The notes: a model not told the origin generated them from the sequence alone. Shown: positions 43,533 to 53,040, counted from the stretch's first letter. The stretch is DNA of 64,000 nt from Cohnella nanjingensis (GCF_014212125.1 NZ_JACJVP010000024.1:62001-126000), one strand, 5' to 3'. Made by a program: numbers and translations.

Positions 43533-44287
43533 TACACGAAATGTTGATCGCCTATGCGTACGCGAATAATCGACCTCGCGTCAGGCGCAAATTGGGAGAG
43601 GTATAAATAACCGGGCTGCGTGACGTCTTCCATGAGGTACGCGGATTGGTTGCTCTCGGGACGACGGTACCGGTTCAAGCCGGCAATGATCGTTGCTGCC
43701 GGCACGACGCCGAAAGGGTGCCCATAATAGAGGTCGTCCCCAATCTTGATGACATTCTCGCCGCGCCATTGCGGCGTATCGGGGGAAAAATCAGGATTGT
43801 TGAAATAGAGTAAGTCGCCGAGATAAGACTCCGTTCCCGATTTGGTAGTCAACCGTAGATTATCGTTAACATCCCAGTCATATAGAAACAAATCGGCGAA
43901 GAGGCGGTTGAAATCGGACTCCGGAATCGAATCGAGCACCCCCTTGTATACCACGATGGTGGTGGCGGTCGCGCATTCGGTGGCGTATTTGCTGCCGTTA
44001 TTAAAAATATCCCGGATTCCCGCAGCCGGCGCGCTGTCGTCCCTAATCCGGAATCCGCCAATCTCTGTTAAATTCCAAAATTGCTCGTTGCAGTGGGCAT
44101 TTTTGAAGGTGGCAAACCGCAAGCCGCTGTGGCTTAAAGCATCAGCCTCGGCGACGATGGCGGCCCTCAGTGCCATTTCGAAACGCAAATGCCGAACGGA
44201 TTGATAATTGTAGGTAACCGCACTGTTCTTTTTCTGCTCATAAACCTTGATCGCAACGGGAGACCATGAGGCAGTATCCACGGGCAT
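43529..44287 (-). CDS. tgl: Protein-glutamine gamma-glutamyltransferase (spore-coat transglutaminase)
   Basis: 252 residues if read from ATG 44287, similar in length to Bacillus Tgl (about 245). The catalytic Cys lies in KYATECATA (C105), and the family blocks FLYDWD, QWRGENVIKIGDD and GHPFG follow in the known order. Tgl cross-links spore-coat proteins. No ribosome site precedes ATG 44287, whereas a strong AGGAAGGAGGAGG lies at 44318-44330, with ATC (44311) or ATT (44308) at correct spacing and in frame. The codons between read ITISNTE, as expected for the family N-terminus, so the true start may be a non-canonical codon. Confidence 0.88.
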   Translation of the reverse strand: MPVDTASWSPVAIKVYEQKKNSAVTYNYQSVRHLRFEMALRAAIVAEADALSHSGLRFATFKNAHCNEQFWNLTEIGGFRIRDDSAPAAGIRDIFNNGSKYATECATATTIVVYKGVLDSIPESDFNRLFADLFLYDWDVNDNLRLTTKSGTESYLGDLLYFNNPDFSPDTPQWRGENVIKIGDDLYYGHPFGVVPAATIIAGLNRYRRPESNQSAYLMEDVTQPGYLYLSQFAPDARSIIRVRIGDQHFVY

Positions 44288-44350
44288 TTCGGTATTAGAA
44301 ATCGTAATGATTAGAATCCTCCTCCTTCCTTTACAATTTACGCTGCAGGA

Positions 44351-45775
44351 TTACCCCTTCGCCTGCATTTGAATTTGCCGGGCAACCCGCTCCCCCAGTT
44401 CGACCGACGCGTGGTGCAGGTAGCTCAGTACAATGCTTTGCGTCTCGCGGGAGATGCCGGCGAGATCGGCAGCGAGGTTATCCACCAAATGTTCTTGGTG
44501 CACAGGAGGGAGGGCGTGATAATACTGGCCGGCTTGCGTAAAGTTATCCGGCTTGGAGAGGTCGGACCGCACGAGATGGCCCTCCACGTATCTGCCGTTG
44601 CCGCTGGTCACCAGGGAAGCGGGCGACCAGTTCTCCTGATGGTTGACCGGAATCTTGCGGAAATCCGGACCTATCCGCCGGCGCTGCGAATCCCAGTATA
44701 TATTTGCGCGTCCCTGCAGCATCTTGTCGTCCGACAATTCCGCGCCTTCCAATAGATTGGAGGGCGAGAAGGCGATTTTCTCCACCTGCTCCATATAATT
44801 ATCCGGGTTACGGTTCAGGACCAGCCGGCCGACCATCAGTAAAGGATATTGCTGTTCCCCCCAAATCTTGGTGTCGTCCAGCGGATCATAGGGAAGAATG
44901 GCCTCGTCCCGGGGATTCATCAGCTGCACATACAGCCCATACTCGACGGTCTTGCCCGCCGCTAAGGTATCATACAGATCTTTGCCTGCAATATCCGGAT
45001 TCTCGCCGCTCAACCGGGCCGCTTCGTCACGGTCGATATAATGCATCCCGGCCATCGGAATCCAATGGTATTTCACATACGTGCGGGCACCCTGCGCATT
45101 TCTCCACACATAGGTGTTGACGCTGTGACCCGGGATGTGGCGGAAGCTCTTAACCGTGCCTGCGTCCGAGTAGAGCCAGACCAGAAAATGAGTGGATTCG
45201 GGCGCTCTGGCCACGAAGCTCCAGAACCGTTCGGGATCGATCAGGTTGTTGACCGGCGAGGGCGAAAAGGCCTTGATGGACTCGGGAAAACGTATGGCGT
45301 CCCGGATTAGAAACACGGGGATGTGGTTGCAGAGGAGATCGAAGACCCCTTTCTCCGTATAAAACTTGGTGGAGAATCCCCGCACGTTGCGGGAGGTATC
45401 CGGGGTGCCTTTGTTGCTCACGGCCAGGGAAAATCTCACCGTGACGGGGACCTGCTGACCGGGCGTTTGGAGAAAGCAAAGCTGCGTGTAAGCCGACATG
45501 GCATTCACGGTCTGAAAATATCCGAAAGCGCCGTAGCCTTTGACGTGAACGGGCCGCTCCAGAATCTTGCTATGTACAAAAGTCTCCAGCGTCTCATGCA
45601 AAATGTTGTCTTGTTCGAGTACGGGACCTTGATCGCCGACCGTCTGCGAATGATAAGCCGCCATGAAATCCCCTGCCCATGGTGCAGAAGGATGCCGTTT
45701 GACCTGTTCGTCTCCTGCTGCATGCTGCGGTGGCTGCGCTGAGGGTCTTGAGGGAAATCCGTTGTTCTCTTCCAT
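44351..45775 (-). CDS. Monofunctional haem catalase
   Basis: 474 residues from ATG 45775 (GGGAGG with 7 nt spacing). Distal His lies in ERPVHVKGYGAFG, the conserved Asn in LLCNHIPVF, and the proximal haem-ligand Tyr in IYWDSQRRR. It is a small-subunit catalase of clade 1/3 size that removes hydrogen peroxide in the cytoplasm. It lies between the transglutaminase and the MutS-like pair, all on the minus strand. Confidence 0.93.
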   Translation of the reverse strand: MEENNGFPSRPSAQPPQHAAGDEQVKRHPSAPWAGDFMAAYHSQTVGDQGPVLEQDNILHETLETFVHSKILERPVHVKGYGAFGYFQTVNAMSAYTQLCFLQTPGQQVPVTVRFSLAVSNKGTPDTSRNVRGFSTKFYTEKGVFDLLCNHIPVFLIRDAIRFPESIKAFSPSPVNNLIDPERFWSFVARAPESTHFLVWLYSDAGTVKSFRHIPGHSVNTYVWRNAQGARTYVKYHWIPMAGMHYIDRDEAARLSGENPDIAGKDLYDTLAAGKTVEYGLYVQLMNPRDEAILPYDPLDDTKIWGEQQYPLLMVGRLVLNRNPDNYMEQVEKIAFSPSNLLEGAELSDDKMLQGRANIYWDSQRRRIGPDFRKIPVNHQENWSPASLVTSGNGRYVEGHLVRSDLSKPDNFTQAGQYYHALPPVHQEHLVDNLAADLAGISRETQSIVLSYLHHASVELGERVARQIQMQAKG

Positions 45776-45878
45776 CACTCTGCCTCCCATGGCCATCAAG
45801 TCCATTCTCCCGGTACAATATGGTTTATGCGGAGCTTCTATGCACTTATGACCCGGTAATTACAAAGTAACGATTGAA

Positions 45879-47363
45879 TTACTTCCTTCTCCTAACGCTC
45901 TTGTACAGGTCTTCTCCATAGCTGGTAGGCGTAGGCTTCCGGCGATACAGCTTGTAAGAGCGAAGGCCGTCTTCGCTGCGTTCCGGGGAGAGGAATTCCA
46001 CCTGGCTTCGTTGTTGCGAATACGCCCAGTCGGCCAATTCATAGAAATGGGTGACGATACAGACTTTTAATTGCAATTCATAGCAGACGGTGAGAAAATC
46101 CTTCGCAATGGCGGAGCCTTCCCGCTCTGTCGTAGAGGCGAAGGGTTCATTCATGAGCAATAGGGAGCGGGCCGTCAGTTGGTTCACGATTCCGTCCAGC
46201 CGTGCCAGCTCTTCATCCAGCTTGCCGCTTCGCATGTTCTCGTCTTCTTCTCTGGTAAAGTGGGTAAAAATGCAGTCGCACAAGTTCGCGCGAAAGGAAG
46301 CGGCGGGCACGAACAATCCGCACTGCATCATCAATTGCGCGAGTCCGATGCTTCGCAAGAAGGTCGTTTTTCCTCCCTGATTCGTACCGGAAATCATCAG
46401 CAAGAGCGTATCTTCCCCGTTCCAATCGTTGGACACCGGCCGGCTTCCGTTGCATAGGACGAGACCGGGATCGTATAGGCCCGTAAAGGAAAGACATCTC
46501 TCATTCGCATGCAGCGGGATCGGAAAAGCGACTTCGCAGCCCCGCTCGGCAAGCGTTGCATGCAAGCGAACGCAGCCGACATAGAAGCTGCTTTCGAAGC
46601 GAAGCAATTCGAAGAAGATTAAGGTCTCGTCGATCCAACGTCTGACGATTCTCAGAACGTTCGCCAAGGCGCTTTCCTCGATCTCTGCCAGGCTATGCGC
46701 CAGGTGAAGCGCGCCTGATTTTCCAGGTCTCCTGATCAGAGAAAATTTGGGGGCCTCCCGCATCTGTCCGAGCGTGTAATTCGTACCTTTCAGGCCGTCT
46801 CCCAAGGACGCTCCGATGCGCAAGCGACGCCCCTGTACAGCTTGCTGGAGGAGCTTGCAATGGGTACCGGCGTCTGACAGCAAGGTGTCCGGATAGGCCT
46901 GGCCAAGCCGCCGAAACAGGCGGATCAATCCCTCGGATCGATCGTGTCCAAGGCGCGATCTGCCCAAATTCCGGAGCGCCAGAAGGGCAGTTAGGATGAC
47001 GGCTATCAGAGCCGTTGCGGTTTTCAGCTTTTCGACGACCGAGATGTTGCGAGAGAAGCTGGGCTTCATTTGCATCCGATAATCGGCCGCTTGGAGATCC
47101 ACGTTAGACGCAATCGCATACATGTCTTCGATCAGGTCCGGATAACGGATACAGTCCTTTACCATTTGCTGTCTGTACAGAATCGCGGAGGCCTCGATCT
47201 CGACGTGAGGAACGAGCTTGCTTGCCGTATCCAGCACAAACCGGTCCCCTTGCGACATGGCTTCCAACAGGGGCTCGACTTGCAAATCTTGCATGAAAGG
47301 AAGGTCGTCCAAGGACTGGCGGGGGACAAATTCCTGGCATTCATACAGCAAATAAGGCTTCAT
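45879..47363 (-). CDS. MutS-domain-V ATPase, second of a tandem pair
   Basis: 494 residues. The N-terminal 300 residues are helical (MutS core/lever-like, with a hydrophobic helix at about 113-132), followed by the ABC-type ATPase domain. Walker A is GTNQGGKTT (326-334), and Walker B reads LLLMNEP, so Asn replaces the usual first Asp while the catalytic Glu remains (N405, E406). The mismatch-recognition domain I of true MutS is absent. The start overlaps the stop of 47360-48889 by 4 bp (ATGA), implying coupled translation and a heterodimer. A canonical mismatch-repair role is unlikely. Confidence 0.9.
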   Translation of the reverse strand: MKPYLLYECQEFVPRQSLDDLPFMQDLQVEPLLEAMSQGDRFVLDTASKLVPHVEIEASAILYRQQMVKDCIRYPDLIEDMYAIASNVDLQAADYRMQMKPSFSRNISVVEKLKTATALIAVILTALLALRNLGRSRLGHDRSEGLIRLFRRLGQAYPDTLLSDAGTHCKLLQQAVQGRRLRIGASLGDGLKGTNYTLGQMREAPKFSLIRRPGKSGALHLAHSLAEIEESALANVLRIVRRWIDETLIFFELLRFESSFYVGCVRLHATLAERGCEVAFPIPLHANERCLSFTGLYDPGLVLCNGSRPVSNDWNGEDTLLLMISGTNQGGKTTFLRSIGLAQLMMQCGLFVPAASFRANLCDCIFTHFTREEDENMRSGKLDEELARLDGIVNQLTARSLLLMNEPFASTTEREGSAIAKDFLTVCYELQLKVCIVTHFYELADWAYSQQRSQVEFLSPERSEDGLRSYKLYRRKPTPTSYGEDLYKSVRRRK

Positions 47364-48889
47364 CGTTGAATTCTTTCCTTGAGTTGATGTCGGGTTAAGC
47401 CGTATTTCCTGACCAGAGAAGAGGCGTGAACGAGCCCGTCGGCTTGCTGCCGGCGAATTCGGAACGTTCGCCTTGAGAGATCCTCCGGGTCTGTTGCGGC
47501 CACTAGGCTTACGAATTTATCATGCGAAGCGGCAAGCTCGAAAATATGCGTGACATACAAGCACGTTGCGCCCACCTCCAGCAGGTCCAGCAAGACTTGG
47601 CTCCCCATCGCATAAGCGTCATGAGTAGACGTTGTACAAAAAAGCTCGTTGAACAGAATGACGCTGCGGTCCGTGGCATGGTTCAATATAGGCTTCAGCC
47701 GATCAAGCTCGTCCTGCAGCTTGCCTGACCGATGGCCCGGCTGCTCCCGGGAGGGGAAATGCGTGAAAATGCGGTCGAATTCGAACAGGACGGCCTGCCT
47801 GCACGGAACCGGACAGCCGATGGCGCTCAGGTGCAGCATTTGACCGAAGGAGCGGGCAAACGTCGTTTTTCCCCCTTGGTTCGGGCCTGTCAGCACCAAG
47901 ATGCGTTCATGGTCTTCCAGGTCGAAAGAGTTGCCGACAACCGTTGCTCCAGAATGCCGTGCGGAGGTGGCCAGAGAAAGATCATACCCGCCTTGGATAC
48001 GGAGTTCTCTCTTGCCGCTGATCTCCGGGTAGGCGTAGCTCAGTCCGTTGCGTTGAAGAGAATGGAAATATCGCAGGCAAGCCAGATAAAATTGGACTTC
48101 CCGTTCAAAAACGAGGAGGGAGGGTTCGATAAATGGCGAATGTTCGGCATAAAAGGCGTCCAGCTTGCGGAATGGCAGCGGAAAGCGCTTCTTGATCGCT
48201 TTCAGCATGCTCCTCTCCATGTCCGACAGATGCAGTCCAGGAAAAAGGCGGAAGCTGAATGGATTCGCTGCCGTCTGCTCTTGCCGAAACGCGGCGCTTA
48301 AGGCCTGGCAATAGTCTTGCTCGCCGTCGGCCGGAGAGATCGTCATGGTCCCGTCCTCAAAGGTGATGTCGAATCGGATTCGGCTGAATTCCCGATGCAG
48401 CTCCGTTGCTTCCTTGCTCAATGCGGCAAAGTACGGGGCATGAATAAAATCGGTCAGCCAATTGTAGAAACGAGCAAGCCCTTGCGATTGCAGATCGGCG
48501 CTTGTCAGGATGCGCTGGAGTTCCCTGACCGAGAGGCTATAGAGGTTAGCTGCGTCAAGCAGCCACTTCATTCGTTGGTCCGGATCTTCGAATGTTCGGC
48601 TGTATGTCTCGTACTCCCGTACCTTCCGCATCTTTTCGGAGAAAGCGGCAAAGGCTTCGAACAAGCCGCCGTGATCGATTTCCCGCATGATGGCCAAGCG
48701 GTATCGAATGCAGTCCGCATTCTCAAGCTTGTTGTAGAATAAGGGCTCCAGGTCGTATTCCTCCGTTCCTCTCACCATATCCCGGATAATCGTATCCATA
48801 TGAATATCGCGGAACATCGCGGGCGGGTCTTTTTGTACATGGACCATGCTCGAGCGCGCGGAATCGAAAAGAATGCTCTGGTAAATCAC
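47360..48889 (-). CDS. MutS-domain-V ATPase, first of a tandem pair
   Basis: 509 residues. A helical core/lever region covers about 1-320. The ATPase has Walker A GPNQGGKTT (335-343) and Walker B ILFNELF (N414, E415), with the same Asp-to-Asn change as its partner. No domain I with the Phe-x-Glu mismatch wedge is present. Walker B is followed by CTTST, which parallels the GRGTST loop of MutS. Together the two proteins may form an asymmetric clamp whose DNA target is unknown. An RHH protein gene lies 73 bp upstream on the same strand. Confidence 0.9.
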   Translation of the reverse strand: MIYQSILFDSARSSMVHVQKDPPAMFRDIHMDTIIRDMVRGTEEYDLEPLFYNKLENADCIRYRLAIMREIDHGGLFEAFAAFSEKMRKVREYETYSRTFEDPDQRMKWLLDAANLYSLSVRELQRILTSADLQSQGLARFYNWLTDFIHAPYFAALSKEATELHREFSRIRFDITFEDGTMTISPADGEQDYCQALSAAFRQEQTAANPFSFRLFPGLHLSDMERSMLKAIKKRFPLPFRKLDAFYAEHSPFIEPSLLVFEREVQFYLACLRYFHSLQRNGLSYAYPEISGKRELRIQGGYDLSLATSARHSGATVVGNSFDLEDHERILVLTGPNQGGKTTFARSFGQMLHLSAIGCPVPCRQAVLFEFDRIFTHFPSREQPGHRSGKLQDELDRLKPILNHATDRSVILFNELFCTTSTHDAYAMGSQVLLDLLEVGATCLYVTHIFELAASHDKFVSLVAATDPEDLSRRTFRIRRQQADGLVHASSLVRKYGLTRHQLKERIQR

Positions 48890-48962
48890 GAAGGCCCTCC
48901 TTTATACGTGTCCGACAATCGGGGACGCGAGCAGGATAGATCGCTTAATCTGTCGATTGGAG

Positions 48963-49211
48963 CTACAACGCGTCAACATCTCGGAGATAGTCTTCGAGAA
49001 TCGAACGTATGATTTCGGAGGCGGGATAATTCCCTTTGTCGCAGCGCCGGTCGATCTCCGTCCAGAGCTTCTCCGGCAGAGTCAGAGAGAGCTTGCGGGT
49101 AACGCCGATGGCTTTGCGCCCCGCGCCTGCTCGGTGCCCTCCTCTGGAGACGGGTGGAGTAGAGGCGGCTGGCTCGTTCGGGGGCGGTTGCTTCTTCGGA
49201 TCGCGTTCCAT
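48963..49211 (-). CDS. Ribbon-helix-helix DNA-binding protein
   Basis: About 82 residues from ATG 49211 (AGGTG with 6 nt spacing). A Pro/Arg/Gly-rich N-terminal tail is followed by an RHH domain: ribbon TRKLSLTLPEKLW (about 38-50), then helices EIDRRCDKGN and PASEIIRSILEDYL. Such proteins regulate small operons or partner nucleic-acid enzymes. It lies directly before the MutS-like pair and may control it. Confidence 0.78.
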   Translation of the reverse strand: MERDPKKQPPPNEPAASTPPVSRGGHRAGAGRKAIGVTRKLSLTLPEKLWTEIDRRCDKGNYPASEIIRSILEDYLRDVDAL

Positions 49212-49287
49212 GTTCATCACCTGATTTCAGCTTAACATGGGTTGGAATTGAAGTGAATTTCTGCTACTTTAATCAACGGCTGATGTC

Positions 49288-49314
49288 ACTTGTTACAGAT
49301 GACGCGGCGAACCG
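49288..49314 (+). repeat. Weak fourth relative of the recurring element
   Basis: ACTTGTTACAGATGACGCGG followed by CGAACCG resembles the tail of copies A-C with a CCG deletion and small changes. No hairpin precedes it, so it may be chance or a decayed copy. Confidence 0.3.
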
Positions 49315-49352
49315 TATCGGGACTAGCAAATAAATCCACTATTTTTCATATG

Positions 49353-49387
49353 TTTGTGAGTATTTTGGGAGATTGACCTACTATAAT
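49353..49387 (+). promoter_or_regulatory. Candidate promoter of the SLH adhesin with phased near-repeat
   Basis: TATAAT lies at 49382-49387. Upstream, TTTGTGAG (49353) and TTTGGGAG (49364) repeat with an 11-bp period and one mismatch, ending 10 bp before the -10. A good -35 is not evident, so activator dependence is possible. Confidence 0.35.
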
Positions 49388-49438
49388 TCGATAGGAGCCA
49401 GATCGGCGGTCGTATAAAAAGGTCAAGGAGAAGTGGTG

Positions 49439-52400
49439 ATGAACAAGTTTCGCTCGATATTGCTATGCATGCTTGGACTCTTTCTTGTTGCGAGTAACTT
49501 TTCCTTTGCCGCAGCTGCAGAGCCATCGGCTATAGAACCGAAGGCGGGAATGAAGGGAACCGGAACCGCGAACAATCCATACGTGATCGAGTCGGCGGAT
49601 CATATGTATTCCATCATGCTCGTTCAAAGCGCGTATATGTTGAAGAGTTATTACGTATTGGGCGCGAATATCGATATCAGTTCGCTCAATTGGAAGCCGT
49701 TCGGCAAACGAGGGGCGGAATTCACGGGAAGCTTTGACGGCAATGGATACACGATTACCGGTTTGAAGGTCAACAAGCCTTCGGATCAGTACGTCGGGTT
49801 TTTCGGACGAATTAAGGACGCGACCTTGAAAAATATCGTTCTGACGAACGTTTCCGTGAACGGGAGCGGGTATACGGGCGGTCTTGCGGGCGCGACGGAA
49901 AACAGCACGATCGAGAATTGTTCGGTAAGCGGCAACGTCTCGTCAACGGACAAAGTCGTCGGCGGATTGGTCGGCTATAACGGCGGGAAAATCGTCGGCA
50001 GCTTTTCCACGGGGACCGTGACGGGCAACCATCATGTCGGCGGACTGGTCGGCGAGCTGCATACCGATCCCGATATCGGTCCGGCGTCGATCGAATCCAG
50101 CTACTCTTTGAGCGACGTGTCTTCTTCCCTAAACACGGACGGGAACTATATCGGCGGACTCGTAGGCTCCTCACTGCAAGGAACGGTCAAAACGAGCTAT
50201 GCCGCCGGCCGCGTGACGGGCAATCTGGATACATCGGGCGGATTGTTCGGTACCGGAGGGTCGAAGCTCGGCTATCGCGACACGTTCGTCAATAACGTAT
50301 GGAATAAAGAGAGCACGGGCCAAGCCAAAGGCATCGGCTCTCCGTACGAGGGTGGACCCGATCCTGCCGGGAACAAAGGATTGACAAGCGCGGAAATGCG
50401 GCAAACCGCCGGCTACCCGGGCTGGGACTTCAAAAACGAATGGATCTTAAGCGAGGATGCCGATCATCCTATTCTACGTAAGCAGCTGGCTACGATGAAG
50501 GTGCAATCGATTCACGCGATTCCGCAGCATTTGAATCTGTTGGCGAACCGTACCGTTTCTTTGTCCGTATATGCGAGTTTTGATGACAGTCATACTTACA
50601 ACATCACCGGTCTGGCAGACGATCAGGGTCAGCCTCAGGGCTTATTCCAGCAAGAGAAACAAGCGGAGCAATACCTCGTAACGGCGGGAAGTCAGCCCGG
50701 CAGCGGAAGTATCTTGATCTCGTATCGGGGCGAAACGACTTCCGTCCCGGTCATCGTAAGCGGCGTTCCGCTGCTGGCCAACGTCCGTTCGTCGCCATCC
50801 CAAGTGTCGGAAGACGCCCGATACGAGTCGGAGATTCAGTTGAGGATTCAGGATGGAAAGGGGCAGCCGTACCCGTTTCTTGAAGTGAGTCTGGATCAAG
50901 GAAACGGGGACACGGACATCGATCCCCCAAACCGAATGACCGACGAAAACGGTGAAGCGAGCTTTACGGTCAAGAGCCCCAAGGTGGGCCGTATCGCGTA
51001 CAAAGTCATGGCGACGGCGTATCATCTGGAGATGGGGGAAATCGCGGTCGATTTTCTGCCTGGCAAGGTAAGTTCCGCCAGAACGTCAATCGAGCCGAAG
51101 TCCCAAATCGTCGTGCTCGACGGGGAAGCCCAAGGCGTCATTACCGTTGCTTTAAGAGATTCGCTGAATACGCCTCTTGCGGGACACCGTTTGGAGCTCG
51201 TTCGCGCGGATGGGGCGCCGATCGATCCCAACGTGGTTAGCGTAACCGATGAAGAGGGACAAGCCGAATTCACGGTCACGAATTCGACGGCGGAAACCGT
51301 CTCGTATCAAGTGCTCGATCTTGACGATCAAGTGGAGGCGGGCGAGGCGGAGATTACGTTCGTGGCGAATACGGTGGATCGGTCGAAGTCAACTTTTCAG
51401 GCGCTGCCTTCCATGGTCGTCGCCGACGATGCCACCGAAGCGGTGCTGACCTTGGTTCTTAAAAATGCGGCCGATCTTCCGATCGCGGGGCGCCAAGTCG
51501 ACTTGTATCTGGGCGGAACGGACGGGCCCGTCATCGGATCGGGAACGACGGACGCCGCGGGAAAAGCAGCGTTTAAGGCGAAAAGCGCTACGATCGGTAC
51601 GAACCTGTACACCGCTGTCGCCAAAGTCGGCGATGAGGCCGAGCTGTTTACCGTTACGGTAGATTTCGTGGCGGACGAAATCGATTTAGGCGCATCCCGC
51701 TACGCGGTTTCGGCCGACGAGGCGCGGGCCGACGGCTCTGAATCGGTAAATGTCCTTGTTGTTCTAAAAGACAAGCTTGGCAATCCCGTCAAAGGCGGAC
51801 GCGTCGAACTCGGGCAAACGGGCGAATCCCTGATTTCGCCGCAAAGCGTGTTGACCGACGAGTCGGGCGAAGCTCGGTTTTCCATCGCAAGCCATGCGGT
51901 AGAGACGGTAAGCTATACCGTCATAACCCCCAAAGGGGCGCTTGGGAACGCTTTTCAAATTCGGTTCGCGGATTTCTTTAGAGACGCGATCCGGGTCGAA
52001 AGCGAAAGCTATCGTTTAAAAGTCGGCGATGCCTCCGACGTGATGGTTTACGCCGATTATAAGAGCCGCGAGAAGGAGGTTTCAAAGCTTGTCGATTGGC
52101 GTTCGTCGGATTCGTCCGTAGCGGGATTGCAAGACGGCAAAATCGTTGCGGTGGGCGTCGGCAGCGCAAGGATAACGATCTCGTATCTCGGCATCGAGAA
52201 GGAAATTTCCGTGACGGTGACCCCAAAGGAGGACGGCGGAAACCCTGATCCAGGTCCCGGACCGGATCCAACGCCAAGTCCAACGCCAGGTCCAACACCA
52301 AATCCAACGCCAAGTCCAACACCAAATCCCGGAACGGGTTCCGGACCTGGACCTGGATCTGGACCTGTTCCTAATCCAAGTCCGAGCCCGGGACAAAACC

Positions 52401-53029
52401 CCGATAACGGGGAAAAGGATGGCGATAACGGCGGCAATCGTCCGGGAACGCAGCCTGAACGCCCTCCGATCGCGTTTACGGACATCGGCCAACATTGGGC
52501 GAAAGAGCCAATCGAAAAAGCGACCAAGAACGGTATCGCCTTTGGCTATCCGGATCGCACCTTCAAACCGGATCGATCGATCACGCGCGCGGAATTTACG
52601 GCGATGCTCGTTCGCGCCTTGGGATTAAAGGGTGTCGGCGGAACCGTCCCGGCCTTAAGCGATTGGGGCGAGTTGAAAGATTGGTCGCGCGAGGGGATCA
52701 GCGCCGCTTGGCAAGCCGGAATCGTCAGCGGTTACGGCGACGGCGGCTTCCATCCGGATGCGGACATTACCCGCGTCGAGATGGCGGTCATGATCGTGCG
52801 CGCGCTAGGCAGCGGCTCAAGATCAAGCGAGAAAGCCTCTTTTGCAGACGAAGCCGCCATACCGGCATGGGCCAGAGACGATGTGGCAATAGCCAGGGAA
52901 CTGGGCATCGTCCAAGGCAGGGGCAACGACCGGTTCGACCCGCTCGCGAAAGCGACCCGCGCCGAATCTGTCGCGATCCTGATGAAGCTGCTGGACTATT
53001 TGACATCTTCGCAGTTCGCCGTTCCCTAG
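49439..53029 (+). CDS. Large SLH-anchored surface protein with GLUG and Ig-like domains
   Basis: 1196 residues from ATG 49439 (AAGGAG, 8 nt). The signal peptide covers about 1-28. About 100-290 contains GLUG-type repeats (GGLAGATENSTIENCSVSGN; GGLVGYNGGKIVGSFSTGTV; GGLVGSSLQGTVKTSYAAGR). About 430-845 contains four invasin-type Big_1 Ig domains, each opening with a variant of VVLDGEAQGVITVALRDSLN. About 850-930 is a further Ig-like domain, then a Pro/Asn/Ser linker (about 935-1000). Three SLH domains cover about 1010-1190 and should hold the protein to the secondary cell-wall polymer. The role is probably adhesion or surface structure. Confidence 0.92.
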   Translation: MNKFRSILLCMLGLFLVASNFSFAAAAEPSAIEPKAGMKGTGTANNPYVIESADHMYSIMLVQSAYMLKSYYVLGANIDISSLNWKPFGKRGAEFTGSFDGNGYTITGLKVNKPSDQYVGFFGRIKDATLKNIVLTNVSVNGSGYTGGLAGATENSTIENCSVSGNVSSTDKVVGGLVGYNGGKIVGSFSTGTVTGNHHVGGLVGELHTDPDIGPASIESSYSLSDVSSSLNTDGNYIGGLVGSSLQGTVKTSYAAGRVTGNLDTSGGLFGTGGSKLGYRDTFVNNVWNKESTGQAKGIGSPYEGGPDPAGNKGLTSAEMRQTAGYPGWDFKNEWILSEDADHPILRKQLATMKVQSIHAIPQHLNLLANRTVSLSVYASFDDSHTYNITGLADDQGQPQGLFQQEKQAEQYLVTAGSQPGSGSILISYRGETTSVPVIVSGVPLLANVRSSPSQVSEDARYESEIQLRIQDGKGQPYPFLEVSLDQGNGDTDIDPPNRMTDENGEASFTVKSPKVGRIAYKVMATAYHLEMGEIAVDFLPGKVSSARTSIEPKSQIVVLDGEAQGVITVALRDSLNTPLAGHRLELVRADGAPIDPNVVSVTDEEGQAEFTVTNSTAETVSYQVLDLDDQVEAGEAEITFVANTVDRSKSTFQALPSMVVADDATEAVLTLVLKNAADLPIAGRQVDLYLGGTDGPVIGSGTTDAAGKAAFKAKSATIGTNLYTAVAKVGDEAELFTVTVDFVADEIDLGASRYAVSADEARADGSESVNVLVVLKDKLGNPVKGGRVELGQTGESLISPQSVLTDESGEARFSIASHAVETVSYTVITPKGALGNAFQIRFADFFRDAIRVESESYRLKVGDASDVMVYADYKSREKEVSKLVDWRSSDSSVAGLQDGKIVAVGVGSARITISYLGIEKEISVTVTPKEDGGNPDPGPGPDPTPSPTPGPTPNPTPSPTPNPGTGSGPGPGSGPVPNPSPSPGQNPDNGEKDGDNGGNRPGTQPERPPIAFTDIGQHWAKEPIEKATKNGIAFGYPDRTFKPDRSITRAEFTAMLVRALGLKGVGGTVPALSDWGELKDWSREGISAAWQAGIVSGYGDGGFHPDADITRVEMAVMIVRALGSGSRSSEKASFADEAAIPAWARDDVAIARELGIVQGRGNDRFDPLAKATRAESVAILMKLLDYLTSSQFAVP
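52250..52400 (+). repeat. Short tandem repeat encoding the Pro-rich linker
   Basis: Variants of CCAACGCCAAGT and CCAACACCAAAT alternate, giving Pro-Thr-Pro-Ser/Asn repeats. Such arrays expand and contract and allow linker length variation. Confidence 0.7.
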
Positions 53030-53040
53030 ATATCTCACTG

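Noticed and set aside
52250-52400. Possible CRISPR-like or satellite array
   Set aside because: Units are 12 bp, have no spacers, and encode a Pro-rich linker in frame between Ig and SLH domains.
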